Source: Actinomycetota bacterium
GTDB lineage: Bacteria; Actinomycetota; Actinomycetes; Streptosporangiales; Streptosporangiaceae
Assembly: GCA_003140115.1 (NCBI GenBank)
Contig: PLIQ01000555.1
Span: forward strand, 1 to 15,046
Direction: 5' to 3'
DNA: 15,046 bases
The notes under the pieces: generated by a model
The model's database searches: none
Told to the model about the DNA's origin: nothing
What the model saw: only the letters and a program-made list of their open reading frames with translations
Shown: positions 7,093 through 13,883 of the stretch, piece by piece
Numbering within the stretch: the first letter of the stretch is position 1
How the letters are laid out: every line of letters starts with the position of its first letter
Made by a program: the position numbers and the translations under genes

Positions 7093-7935
7093 ATGGCAGC
7101 ACTCACACCGCAGGCCCCCGAGGCCGGCCGGCTGACCTACGTGTTGCGCCAGCGCTTCAGCTACACCTATGACGCGCCGGTGCGGGACCTGGACCACCGG
7201 CTGGTCGTGGTGCCGCCACGCCGGCACGGCGACCAGCGGCGACGACGGTACTCGATCACCGTCTCCGCCGCAGACGCCCGGACCACCCAGCGGCGAGACG
7301 CCGCCGGCAACATAGTGACCAGGGCTCGCGTGCCGCTGGTGGCGGACCGGGTCGAGTTCGTGGTCGACGCCGTCGTCGAGCGGGTCGGGCCGGGCACCGA
7401 CATGATCGTGCCGACCGCTGCTCTCACCGACTCACGGCTGCTGCGCCCGACCCGGCTGACCGCCGCCGACGCGGCCATCCGGCGGCTGGCGGCGACGATG
7501 GCCGGCCAGGACAAGCTAGCCACCGCCGATCGGTTCTGCGCGTACGTGCATGAGGCGATCCGCTACGCGTACGGGGTGACCTCGGTCGCCACCACCGCGG
7601 CCGAGGCGCTCGCCGGCGGGCAGGGAGTCTGCCAGGACGCCGCGCATGTCATGATCGCGCTCTGCCGGGCGGTCGGGCTGCCGGCGCGCTACGTCTCCGG
7701 ACACCTGCTCGGCGAGGGCGGCACGCACGCCTGGGTGGAAGTCATCGTCGCCGACGCCAACGGCGCCCGCGCCGTAGCGCTCGACCCCTGCAACGGCTGC
7801 CGCGTCGGCGCGAATTACCTGACCGTCGCCACCGGGCGTGACTACACGGACGTAGCCCCGACCTCCGGATCTTATCTAGGCACCGCCCGCGGCAGCCTGA
7901 CCGCTACTAAGCAGGTTGACCTCGCGCCGGCCTGA
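7093..7935 (+). CDS. Transglutaminase family protein, divergent from the ATP-grasp operon
   Basis: This is a 280-residue protein with the transglutaminase N-terminal domain (residues 1-95, with LRQRFSYTYDAPVRDLDHRL near 17-36). The catalytic core has an intact triad: Cys180 in GQGVCQDAAH, His212 in GGTHAWVEV and Asp231 in ALDPCNG. It is the same type as the gene at 3677-4519 but clearly a distinct paralogue: it lacks the same insert before the HAW motif and has different termini. The ATG at 7093 is chosen because family similarity begins soon after it; a GTG at 7012 would add 27 unlike residues. There is no good Shine-Dalgarno sequence (AAAGG is about 17 bases away), so translation may be leaderless. 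It probably works with the neighbouring ATP-grasp/alpha-E set. Confidence 0.92.
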   Translation: MAALTPQAPEAGRLTYVLRQRFSYTYDAPVRDLDHRLVVVPPRRHGDQRRRRYSITVSAADARTTQRRDAAGNIVTRARVPLVADRVEFVVDAVVERVGPGTDMIVPTAALTDSRLLRPTRLTAADAAIRRLAATMAGQDKLATADRFCAYVHEAIRYAYGVTSVATTAAEALAGGQGVCQDAAHVMIALCRAVGLPARYVSGHLLGEGGTHAWVEVIVADANGARAVALDPCNGCRVGANYLTVATGRDYTDVAPTSGSYLGTARGSLTATKQVDLAPA

Positions 7936-7980
7936 CCTTCGCCCCTTCCGTCGGCCTGCCGGGCCGGCCAGACTAGCGGC

Positions 7981-8319
7981 ATGGATGAGGTGGTGCGCCG
8001 CTACCGCGACGAGATGGACAGCGAGTACCAACCGGTGTTCGATCGGCTGCATCGGCTGATCGTGGCGGCCTGTCCTGACGCCGAAGTGGTGCTGTCCTAC
8101 GGGATGCCGACCTACCGGATCGGGCGGTGCCGTCTCAACGTGGGGGTGTGGAAGCACGGACTGTCTCTGTACGTATCGCCGAACCGGGACGGCGGCTTTT
8201 CGGCACGTCATCCCGAGCTGGCCGCGGGAAAGGGGACCATCAAGCTCAGGCCCGGGGACGCCGCGCACATCACCGACGCGGAATGGCAGGATCTGGTGCG
8301 CGCTGCGCTATGCGGCTGA
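7981..8319 (+). CDS. DUF1801 (YdhG-like) family protein
   Basis: This 112-residue cytoplasmic protein has the single-domain DUF1801 fold. Markers are VVLSYGMPTYRI (residues 38-49), the strand HGLSLYVSP, and the closing segment KGTIKLRPGD before a terminal helix. Some members, such as Bacillus FRA and E. coli YdhG relatives, have been described as iron chaperone or frataxin-like proteins. Most have no known role, and nothing here decides it. It starts 45 bases after the transglutaminase stop on the same strand, so it may be read through from that promoter. The ATG has no strong ribosome binding site. A terminator-like hairpin follows the stop. Confidence 0.85.
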   Translation: MDEVVRRYRDEMDSEYQPVFDRLHRLIVAACPDAEVVLSYGMPTYRIGRCRLNVGVWKHGLSLYVSPNRDGGFSARHPELAAGKGTIKLRPGDAAHITDAEWQDLVRAALCG

Positions 8320-8330
8320 CGTGGCGTGCG

Positions 8331-8355
8331 GCGGTTCCCCCAGCAGGACCGCTTT
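8331..8355 (+). terminator. Possible intrinsic terminator after the DUF1801 gene
   Basis: GCGGTTCC (8331-8338) pairs with GGACCGC (8346-8352) around a 7-base loop, with one bulged T. A short TTT run (8353-8355) follows. It lies 11 bases past the DUF1801 stop and touches the TAA of the convergent TetR gene. The stem is short and the T-run minimal. Confidence 0.4.
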
Positions 8356-8959
8356 AATGATCGGGACTGTTATCAATGCGGCGAAGTCGCAGGAGTTCCA
8401 GGTCGACGATCTGCCGCAGGTGCGTGGGAGACCACCGCTCCGGGTCGACGATGGACTGGAACGACATCCCCTGGATCAGCGCAAACAGGCGGCCGCCTTC
8501 GGTGTCCGGGTCGATGCTTGACGACATGCGTCCCGCTGCAACGTCGGCCTCGACGAGGCGGGTCACCCGGTCCACCGCGGACTCCGCTCGGGACGCCCAG
8601 ATCTGGGTCAGCTCGGGGTCGCCGACCGCTATGCCCTGATAGGCCAGCCAAACCCGCCATTCGAGTCTGGTCGAATCGTCGAGGGGCAGCAGCGCGCGCA
8701 GACACGCGGCCAGTGGGTCGTCGCTTTCGCGCATCGCCTGCTCCACCCGCGCCCGTGACCGGGAGGCCATCGTCTGGTAGGTGTCCAGGACCAGCTCTCG
8801 TTTGCTCGGGAAGTAGTGCGTGACCATGGTGGTACTGCCGGAAAGCCGCTTCGCGATCTTTGTGTTGGTCAGCGCGTTAATGCCCTCGTCGGCGATCAGT
8901 TCGGCGGCAGCGAGGACCAGGCGACGCCGTCGATCTTCCGCGTCGACCTTGGCGGGCAT
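8354..8959 (-). CDS. TetR/AcrR family regulator, last gene of the catabolic-type operon
   Basis: This is a 201-residue TetR-type repressor. The helix-turn-helix is at about residues 12-58 (RRLVLAAAELIADEG, then TKIAKRLSGSTTMVTHYFPSKRELV). The C-terminal helical domain resembles TetR_C_6/BetI-like regulators (LRALLPLDDSTRLEWRVWLAY near the middle). The ATG at 8959 uses GGAGGTGA, which lies inside the 3' end of the 34-residue small ORF upstream; only four bases separate that ORF's stop from this start. As the last gene of the seven-gene operon it is well placed to sense the pathway substrate and to repress the operon promoter at 12969-12996, where two operator-like repeats lie. That link is inference. 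The ligand is unknown. Confidence 0.92.
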   Translation of the reverse strand: MPAKVDAEDRRRRLVLAAAELIADEGINALTNTKIAKRLSGSTTMVTHYFPSKRELVLDTYQTMASRSRARVEQAMRESDDPLAACLRALLPLDDSTRLEWRVWLAYQGIAVGDPELTQIWASRAESAVDRVTRLVEADVAAGRMSSSIDPDTEGGRLFALIQGMSFQSIVDPERWSPTHLRQIVDLELLRLRRIDNSPDH

Positions 8960-8963
8960 GGGG

Positions 8964-9068
8964 CTAGCTCACCTCCAGGGGACGGCGGCGAACCTGGACG
9001 GGCAGCAGCAGGGTCGGAATGTAAGGGAAGTCCTCGACGAAGGGGTCCAGCTCAGGCAGCGCGCTCAT
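8964..9068 (-). CDS. Small ORF of 34 residues, translationally coupled within the operon
   Basis: The peptide begins MSALPELDPFVEDFPYIP and ends VRRRPLEVS: an acidic, Pro/aromatic-rich first half, a TLLLPV patch, then a basic cluster (RRR at 27-29). Its ATG overlaps the TGA of the SnoaL-like gene (ATGA) and its TAG lies four bases before the TetR start. It therefore fills the gap between those genes exactly. Of 33 codons after the start, 28 end in G or C, as in its neighbours. No Shine-Dalgarno sequence of its own is evident; coupling to the upstream gene would drive translation. Its end carries the ribosome binding site of the TetR gene. I do not recognise it. It could be a real microprotein, a leader that couples TetR synthesis to operon translation, or the N-terminal stub of a deleted gene. 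Confidence 0.55.
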   Translation of the reverse strand: MSALPELDPFVEDFPYIPTLLLPVQVRRRPLEVS

Positions 9069-9502
9069 CGCTTGACCACGGCGCGGTTGCCGTCGCGCCA
9101 CAGGTAGGCCTGGACGCGTTCGGCGATCTTCCAGCCGTCCGGGGTCCGGGCGAGCGTATCGGTGTAACTGCCCGCGATGACGTAGGTATCGCCGCCCGGG
9201 GTTCCCGTGCGCACATGCTGCGCCTGGAAGTAGCAGGTGGCGCGGGCGGTGTCACCGTCGACGTCGGCGATGACGTTGCCGAGCAGGTGCTGGGAGGCGT
9301 CCAGCTGCTCCAGGGCTCCCCTCGAGCGGGCCAGGATCGCCTCGATTCCGTCCAGGCGTCCGCCCGGGTGGACGAACGCGGGCGTGGCGGTGAAGCAGCT
9401 CTCCAACAGCGCCCAGTCCTTGGTGTCGAGCGCGAACGTGTAGCGCACGCACAGGTCGGCGATCTCCTGACGGTCGATCAGCCGCTGCACATCAGCGTCC
9501 AT
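9065..9502 (-). CDS. SnoaL-like (NTF2-fold) enzyme, second copy in the operon
   Basis: This 145-residue protein has the SnoaL_4/NTF2-like fold, used by dehydratases, isomerases and cyclases on hydrophobic ring substrates. RQEIADLCVRYTFALDTKDW (10-30, in part) is the family opening. Tyr21 and Asp26 have the same spacing as the Tyr/Asp pair of bile acid 7-alpha-dehydratase BaiE, and His72 in SQHLLGN sits where that family has its catalytic His. The end (WKIAERVQAYLWRDGN) is typical, so the protein is complete. The ATG has AAGGAGG five bases upstream, lying inside the 3' end of the epimerase gene; the two genes overlap by 25 bases. The reaction is not identifiable. It is a distinct paralogue of the product of 10530-10961. 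Confidence 0.9.
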   Translation of the reverse strand: MDADVQRLIDRQEIADLCVRYTFALDTKDWALLESCFTATPAFVHPGGRLDGIEAILARSRGALEQLDASQHLLGNVIADVDGDTARATCYFQAQHVRTGTPGGDTYVIAGSYTDTLARTPDGWKIAERVQAYLWRDGNRAVVKR

Positions 9503-10533
9503 CGGGCCTCCTTGGTGCTGGGTTGGCGGGCTCGGGCCAGCGCGGCGACCTCAGCCTCGGAGGCGAGGTCGAACGTCCGGCCCCACAGCGGGTCCGACAG
9601 CGCCTGGTCCACCACGGCCGCGCCGGACCGGCCGAACCACTCAAGCGTCTGGGCATGCCCGGCCCGCAGGTCGTAGGCCGGCGAGAAGCCCAGGACCCGG
9701 GTGATCTTGCCCGGATCGAGCATTCCGTGATGGGCCGGGGTGAACAGCCGGGAGAACAGCGGGCGGTCCGCGCTCTGGGCCAGATCGTCGGGCAGCGGCA
9801 CGACGTCCGGCTCCACGCCCACAACGTCAGCCAGCGTGGCGACGTAGGCCGCGCTCGTGACCGCGCTGGTGGTCACGTTGAAGACCTCGCCGACCGCGGC
9901 CGGATGCGTGGCCATGAGCAGCAGCGCGCGGCACAAGTCGTCGACGTGCCCGTAGGAGCCGACCACCAGGCCGTGGTACGGGAGCAGCACGGGGCGTCGC
10001 TCCTGGAGGCGGCGGAACATCGCCGCCTCCATGTCGTAGATGTTGTTGTACGGGCCGTAGATGGCGGCTGGCCGTGCGATCGTGGCCGGGAAGCCGCCGG
10101 TCACGTGGCGGGCGAGCAGGGCGCGCTCGGCCGCGACCTTGAAACCGGCGTAGGCGGTGACGTCGGGGGCCACGACCGGGCTGTCCTCGCGCCACGGGAA
10201 GGCGCCGGTCATCTGGTACAGGCTCTGCGACGAAACGTAGACGTAGCGGCCGAGGTGGCCCGCGAGCAGGTCGGCGAGGTGGCCGGGGTCGGCGCCGCCG
10301 GCGACCTTGGCCACACCGGATACGTCGAAGACCGCGTCCCACTCGGTGCCGGCCAGGGCCGCGCGCATTGACGTCGTGTCGGACCGGTCCGCGACCAGAC
10401 GGGCCACCCCGGGCGGCAGCTCGACCGGGGTGACGCCGCGGTTGAGCACGGTCACGCCGGCGCCTTCGGCGACCAGGATCTCGACCAGACGGCGTCCGAC
10501 GAACCCGGTGCCGCCCAGCACCAGCGTCTTCAT
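9478..10533 (-). CDS. NAD-dependent epimerase/dehydratase family protein
   Basis: This is a 351-residue extended short-chain dehydrogenase. The start MKTLVLGGTGFVGRRLVE gives the nucleotide-binding GGTGFVG at 7-13. The catalytic pair is Tyr128 and Lys132 in AYAGFK, with the SSQSLY strand at 101-106 before it. RPAAIYGPYNN near 160 is typical of nucleotide-sugar epimerases and related 3-beta-hydroxysteroid-dehydrogenase-like reductases. The ATG at 10533 overlaps the TGA of the upstream SnoaL-like gene (ATGA); a longer in-frame opening upstream lies within that gene and is not used. The 3' end overlaps the next gene by 25 bases. In this operon a role in oxidation or reduction of a pathway intermediate is more likely than sugar metabolism, but the substrate is unknown. 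Confidence 0.92.
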   Translation of the reverse strand: MKTLVLGGTGFVGRRLVEILVAEGAGVTVLNRGVTPVELPPGVARLVADRSDTTSMRAALAGTEWDAVFDVSGVAKVAGGADPGHLADLLAGHLGRYVYVSSQSLYQMTGAFPWREDSPVVAPDVTAYAGFKVAAERALLARHVTGGFPATIARPAAIYGPYNNIYDMEAAMFRRLQERRPVLLPYHGLVVGSYGHVDDLCRALLLMATHPAAVGEVFNVTTSAVTSAAYVATLADVVGVEPDVVPLPDDLAQSADRPLFSRLFTPAHHGMLDPGKITRVLGFSPAYDLRAGHAQTLEWFGRSGAAVVDQALSDPLWGRTFDLASEAEVAALARARQPSTKEARWTLMCSG

Positions 10534-10961
10534 GAGGCGGAGGGTGCGTAGCGCACGTGACGCGAGATGTCGCCGTACAGATCGTTGACCACGCGGCGTT
10601 CGGTCCAGTGCCAGCCGCCGTCCGTCCGGGTCAGCCGGTCCTGGTAGCGGCCGGAGAAGATCGGTTGCAGCGGGAAGTCCGGGAGGGCCTGGAAGACGAT
10701 GACGTAGGCGGAGGCGGTGGCGGTACCGGCGTCCTCGTCGACGTCGATGACGACGTTGGTCGTGACGTGCTTGGTGCGCGTCAGGCCGTCGTAGAGCTGG
10801 ACGTGGTCGGTGATCCACTGCCGGGCGGCGGCCGCGCCGGGCTCGGCCTTGTGCCACTGTCCGTGCTCGAATAGCGCGGCGAACTCGTCGAACCGCCCGG
10901 TGTCGAACAGCTCGGCATACCGGAACATCAGGTCGCTGATCTGCTTAACGGCGTCACTCAT
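10530..10961 (-). CDS. SnoaL-like (NTF2-fold) enzyme, first copy in the operon
   Basis: This 143-residue protein has the SnoaL_4/NTF2-like fold. Tyr15 and Asp20 (RYAELFD) and His65 (TKHVTTN) keep the spacing of the Tyr/Asp/His set of BaiE-like dehydratases. The C-terminal strands are present (GGWHWTERRVVNDLYGD). The ATG at 10961 has GGGAGGAT upstream; it overlaps the stop of the DUF7064/7065-like gene by eight bases (ATGAGTGA). A longer in-frame reading upstream to 11048 is rejected because it lies in the neighbouring gene and lacks family similarity. It could be a dehydratase, isomerase or an accessory binding subunit. The two SnoaL-like proteins of this operon are diverged enough to suggest different steps, or a heteromer. 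Confidence 0.9.
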   Translation of the reverse strand: MSDAVKQISDLMFRYAELFDTGRFDEFAALFEHGQWHKAEPGAAAARQWITDHVQLYDGLTRTKHVTTNVVIDVDEDAGTATASAYVIVFQALPDFPLQPIFSGRYQDRLTRTDGGWHWTERRVVNDLYGDISRHVRYAPSAS

Positions 10962-12093
10962 GAGATCCTCCCGCGGGGGTCCGGCCGGGGTTGGCGGTCC
11001 ATCCCTGGGCCTCGGTGATGACGACACACTCGAAGTGCGCCAGGCCATGGCGCCCGTCGCAGGTCAGCCGGGTGAAGTTCTCCGCCCAGGCGTGATCGAA
11101 TTCGAACGAACGGCCGTCGGATTCGGTGATGCGGGTGGGGTGCGAGACGTCCCAGACCTCGCCCTCGGCGTGGTAATCGCCGCGGTAGACACCCTGGCCC
11201 AGCCCGTCGTCGAAGCCGCCGAAGTAACCGCCGCCCTGGGTGTAGACCCAGCCGAGGTCCTCGATGGTGTACTCGCGCTGCACGCCGTCGACGTCGGTCA
11301 GCCGCACGGTGCCGCTGCGCAGCCGCCTGCCGCCCTCGTAGAACTGCAGGTCATGCTGCACGTCGACGACGGGGACGCTGCGATCCGGCAGCATGATGGC
11401 GCCTTTTCCCGATGCCTGGCGTCCGCTGGGGTCCACGAAGTAGAAGCCACCGTGGTCGGGCATGTCGAACAGCACCCACTGCCGCACGCCCGGCGCCCGC
11501 CGGCGCACGCCCACCAGCGGCGCTCCGTAGAGCCGCGGCCCGCCGCGGCCGGCTTGGTAACCCCACGAGTGGTTGCGGAAGAACGAGTCCGTCGTCCCGT
11601 TGAGCTCGGTCCGCCGGCCGCCGACCTGCACCCACCCTTCGCACTTGCCGGTGACCTCGTACGTAATCCGCTCGCTGATCAGCCGGCCGTCGATTCGGGT
11701 GAACTCCGCTGGGTCCTCATACGGCAGCGTGGTACTCCGGCACGTCACGTCCGCGGACATCCCGTACTCGTTGTCCGCCAGGACGAGGCGCACGGCCTTC
11801 AGCGGCTCGATGATCTCCAGCCGCAGCGGCCCCACGGCCAGCGTGTCCATGTCGGGCCGCAGCCGCCGGGAGACCCGGATGTTGTGCTGCTGGCCCGCGG
11901 ACCGGACGCATACGAAGCCGTCGAGGACGTCGTTGTTCTGGTACAGCCGCAAGCTGGAGGCCAGCCCGACCTGGCCGGCCATGTCGCTGAGGCAGATGTA
12001 GTGCCCGTCGTTCCAGGCCGGGTCCGTCCCCGCCACCCCCGCGAAGGTCGAGGTGATCTGGTGATACGGGTACTCGTCCATCCCTATCAGCAC
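10954..12093 (-). CDS. Double-lipocalin-like protein (DUF7064/DUF7065 type)
   Basis: This is a 379-residue soluble, beta-rich protein with no signal peptide. Markers include FFRNHSWGYQAGRGG near residues 170-185, where the NHSWG/DHSWG turn is characteristic, and VDGVQREYTIEDLGWVYTQGG near 270. A second DHAWAENFTR lies near 340. The two halves look like paired lipocalin/AttH-type barrels, which bind hydrophobic ligands. Such proteins occur in actinobacterial and sphingomonad clusters for lipid, steroid or terpenoid conversion, but I know of no assigned reaction. The start is GTG at 12093 with GGAGAGG eight bases before it; ATG at 12081 is the alternative. It lies 39 bases after the SDR gene and overlaps the next gene by eight bases. 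The family name is from memory. Confidence 0.8.
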   Translation of the reverse strand: MLIGMDEYPYHQITSTFAGVAGTDPAWNDGHYICLSDMAGQVGLASSLRLYQNNDVLDGFVCVRSAGQQHNIRVSRRLRPDMDTLAVGPLRLEIIEPLKAVRLVLADNEYGMSADVTCRSTTLPYEDPAEFTRIDGRLISERITYEVTGKCEGWVQVGGRRTELNGTTDSFFRNHSWGYQAGRGGPRLYGAPLVGVRRRAPGVRQWVLFDMPDHGGFYFVDPSGRQASGKGAIMLPDRSVPVVDVQHDLQFYEGGRRLRSGTVRLTDVDGVQREYTIEDLGWVYTQGGGYFGGFDDGLGQGVYRGDYHAEGEVWDVSHPTRITESDGRSFEFDHAWAENFTRLTCDGRHGLAHFECVVITEAQGWTANPGRTPAGGSHE

Positions 12094-12132
12094 GTCGCCC
12101 TCTCCTTCGCGAGCCTCATCGTGACGCGGCCT

Positions 12133-12930
12133 CTAGTCATTGACCGGCTCGAAATAGCGGCCGGCCTTGGCGCCCGGCACCTCACTCGCGGCGTCGATGA
12201 CCAGGCAAGCACCGTTGACGTACCATGCCTCGTCGCTGGCCAGGAACACGGCCGCCGCCGCGACGTCCGCCGGCATGGCCGCCCGCCCGAACCTCTTCGC
12301 GAGCCGCTCCTCCACCTGGCCGAGTGCCGTCGGATCTCCGGTCACGACGCTGGCCGTCATCCCGCTGACCGTCGCTCCGGGCGCGATGGCATTGACGCGG
12401 ACGCCAGCCGGCATCAGCTCGACCGCGGCCGACTCGGTCAGTCCCACGACGGCGTGCTTGGCCGCGGTGTACGCGTGCGGTCCGAGCCCGCCGCGCACGC
12501 CCGCCGTGCTGGCGGTGTTCACGATCGCCCCGAACCCCTGGGCTCGCATGACCCGTGCTCCGTGCTTGATGCCCAGGAACACGCTGGTCACCAGGACCGC
12601 CATGGTACGGTCCCAGTCCTGGCGGCTGGTGTCCAGCAAGGAGCCGACCACGCCGAGGATGCCGGCGTTGTTGAACAGGCAGTCGAGCCCCCCCAGCTCG
12701 GATACGGCGACCTCTATCAGGGCGGCCACGTCGGCTTCGACGCTGACGTCGGCGCGCATAAAGCGGGCGGCCTCCCCCAGTTCCCGGGCGAGCGCCTGCC
12801 CTCGCTCCTCCTGCAGGTCGGCGATCAGGCAGCGCCCGCCCTCAGCGACCAGACGGCGGACGATCCCTTCGCCGATTCCGCTTGCGCCTCCTGTGACGAT
12901 GCTGACCTTGCCGTCGAACCGTGTCGGCAC
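12133..12930 (-). CDS. SDR family oxidoreductase, first gene of the operon
   Basis: This 265-residue classical short-chain dehydrogenase carries TGGASGIG at 13-20 (cofactor loop), Asp38 after the second strand (NAD preference), NNAG at 87-90, Ser141, and Tyr154/Lys158 in YTAAK. The Asn of the usual Asn-Ser-Tyr-Lys tetrad, expected in the VNxTxVFLG helix, is Leu113 (MAVLVTSVFLG). The C-terminal WYVNGACLVIDAASEVPG segment is normal. The start is GTG at 12930 with AGGGAG four bases before it. The gene lies 38 bases downstream of a promoter and tandem operator repeats and heads the operon. It probably oxidises an alcohol (or reduces a ketone) of the pathway substrate. Confidence 0.95.
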   Translation of the reverse strand: MPTRFDGKVSIVTGGASGIGEGIVRRLVAEGGRCLIADLQEERGQALARELGEAARFMRADVSVEADVAALIEVAVSELGGLDCLFNNAGILGVVGSLLDTSRQDWDRTMAVLVTSVFLGIKHGARVMRAQGFGAIVNTASTAGVRGGLGPHAYTAAKHAVVGLTESAAVELMPAGVRVNAIAPGATVSGMTASVVTGDPTALGQVEERLAKRFGRAAMPADVAAAAVFLASDEAWYVNGACLVIDAASEVPGAKAGRYFEPVND

Positions 12931-12968
12931 GTGTCTCCCTGCCTCTCCAGGCCTTGCACAACCACCCG

Positions 12969-12996
12969 TTTACACCGATCGATGTACATCGGTCAG
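12969..12996 (-). promoter_or_regulatory. Promoter of the SDR operon
   Basis: On the minus strand, CTGACC (12996-12991) and TGTAAA (12974-12969) are spaced by 16 bases, each matching four of six consensus positions. It lies 38 bases before the SDR GTG. The whole core is covered by the operator-like repeats at 12971-13000. Confidence 0.5.
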
Positions 12997-13000
12997 TGTA
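12971..13000. promoter_or_regulatory. Tandem TetR-type operators over the SDR promoter
   Basis: Two 16-bp imperfect palindromes overlap by two bases: TACACCGATCGATGTA at 12971-12986 and TACATCGGTCAGTGTA at 12985-13000. Both are bounded by TACA and TGTA and fit TACAyCGrTCrrTGTA. Their offset is 14 bp. A degenerate third copy may start at 12999 (TATACCGG). A perfect palindrome CGATGTACATCG (12981-12992) bridges the two. Occupancy would block RNA polymerase at the operon promoter; the TetR at 8354-8959 is the likely ligand-sensing repressor. Confidence 0.6.
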
Positions 13001-13049
13001 TACCGGCTGAAACAAATGGCACAAGGGCCGGGGATGGCAAGGGCGGGGA

Positions 13050-13811
13050 TTAAGGGCCGGACGTTGACCCGGTCTGGCGGCGGTAAGTAGCGAGGTCGAA
13101 GTAGTCGCGCCACAAGGCGATCCGCCCGTCGCGCAGCACGAAGAGTCCGGCGACGGGCACCTCGACCCATCGGTCACCCAACTGGAAACGGTCGAGGCGC
13201 TCGTTCATGACCACGTCGCCGACCGCCACCTGGTGGCGGGTCACCCACTCGATCCCGTCGACCGCCCCGAGCAGCCTGCTGAGGGCGTTGCGGATGCCGT
13301 CGGGGCCGGTCACCGCTCCGATCGGCACATTGTCGTACACCACGTCGTCGGTGACCAGGGCGAGTGCGGCCTCCAGGTCCTGGCGCTCGATCGCCGCCAC
13401 GAACGCCCGGACCACCTCGTCCGGCCCGGTCGATGGCCTGGTCCCGGCCGGGCTCCCAGCCTCGGGCCCCGGCTCCCCGGCGTACTCCTCGGCGGTCACC
13501 TCGCCGAGCCACTCGGTGTCGCCGCCCGCGGTGACGGCGACGTGGACCAGAGCGGTGTCCGGCCGGGCGCCGTGCCAGTGCCGCAACCCGACCGGCACGT
13601 GCACCACCCCGCCCGGCTCGATCGCGACGCGCTCCTGCCCTTCAAACCGGACCCAGCCCCGGCCCGACTCGCCGTAAAGCACCTGTTCACCGGTGTGAAT
13701 GTGCCAGTGCGTGTGACCCCCGGGCGGGTAGTAGAACCGGTCCATCCGCAGGGCGCCGTCGGACGCGCCAAGCAGCAGTGGTGTTCTCTTCACCCCAGGC
13801 GTGACCTTCAA
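13050..13811 (-). CDS. Cupin fused to a limonene-1,2-epoxide hydrolase-like domain
   Basis: This is a 253-residue two-domain protein. Residues 20-90 form a cupin with metal ligands visible in HTHWHIHTGE (His35, His37, Glu42) and HVPVGLRH (His78). A Gly/Pro-rich linker (105-130) leads to an NTF2-fold domain (131-245) of the limonene-1,2-epoxide hydrolase type. In it YDNVPIGAVTGP gives Tyr159/Asn161, NERLDRF gives Arg205/Asp207, and LWRDYFD gives Asp236. These are the counterparts of the five active-site residues known from limonene epoxide hydrolase (Tyr, Asn, Arg, Asp, Asp), so epoxide hydration to a diol is a reasonable prediction. The start is uncertain: TTG at 13811 with GAGGG nine bases upstream is chosen, and TTG at 13871 is also in frame. 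It reads toward the SDR operon, 119 bases from it, and may be co-transcribed in part. Confidence 0.82.
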   Translation of the reverse strand: MKVTPGVKRTPLLLGASDGALRMDRFYYPPGGHTHWHIHTGEQVLYGESGRGWVRFEGQERVAIEPGGVVHVPVGLRHWHGARPDTALVHVAVTAGGDTEWLGEVTAEEYAGEPGPEAGSPAGTRPSTGPDEVVRAFVAAIERQDLEAALALVTDDVVYDNVPIGAVTGPDGIRNALSRLLGAVDGIEWVTRHQVAVGDVVMNERLDRFQLGDRWVEVPVAGLFVLRDGRIALWRDYFDLATYRRQTGSTSGP

Positions 13812-13883
13812 CGTGCTACCGCCCTCAGCCGGGTCGCGGGTATCTGCGCGACGGACCGAGCAGCCTATCAAAGCGGCCGGGCG

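Noticed and set aside
7936..7980. GGCC-rich inverted repeat after the third transglutaminase gene as a terminator
   Set aside because: The GGCC/CCGG arms are only 4-5 bp and common at this GC content, and there is no T-run.
10534..10857. N-terminal extension of the epimerase reading frame to 459 residues
   Set aside because: The added part overlaps the SnoaL-like gene in another frame, has no family similarity, and the internal ATG at 10533 starts exactly at the Rossmann fold with an ATGA overlap.
10810..13053. A 747-codon open frame on the plus strand
   Set aside because: It is antisense to four well-identified minus-strand genes and arises from the high GC content; its translation is low-complexity and matches no family.
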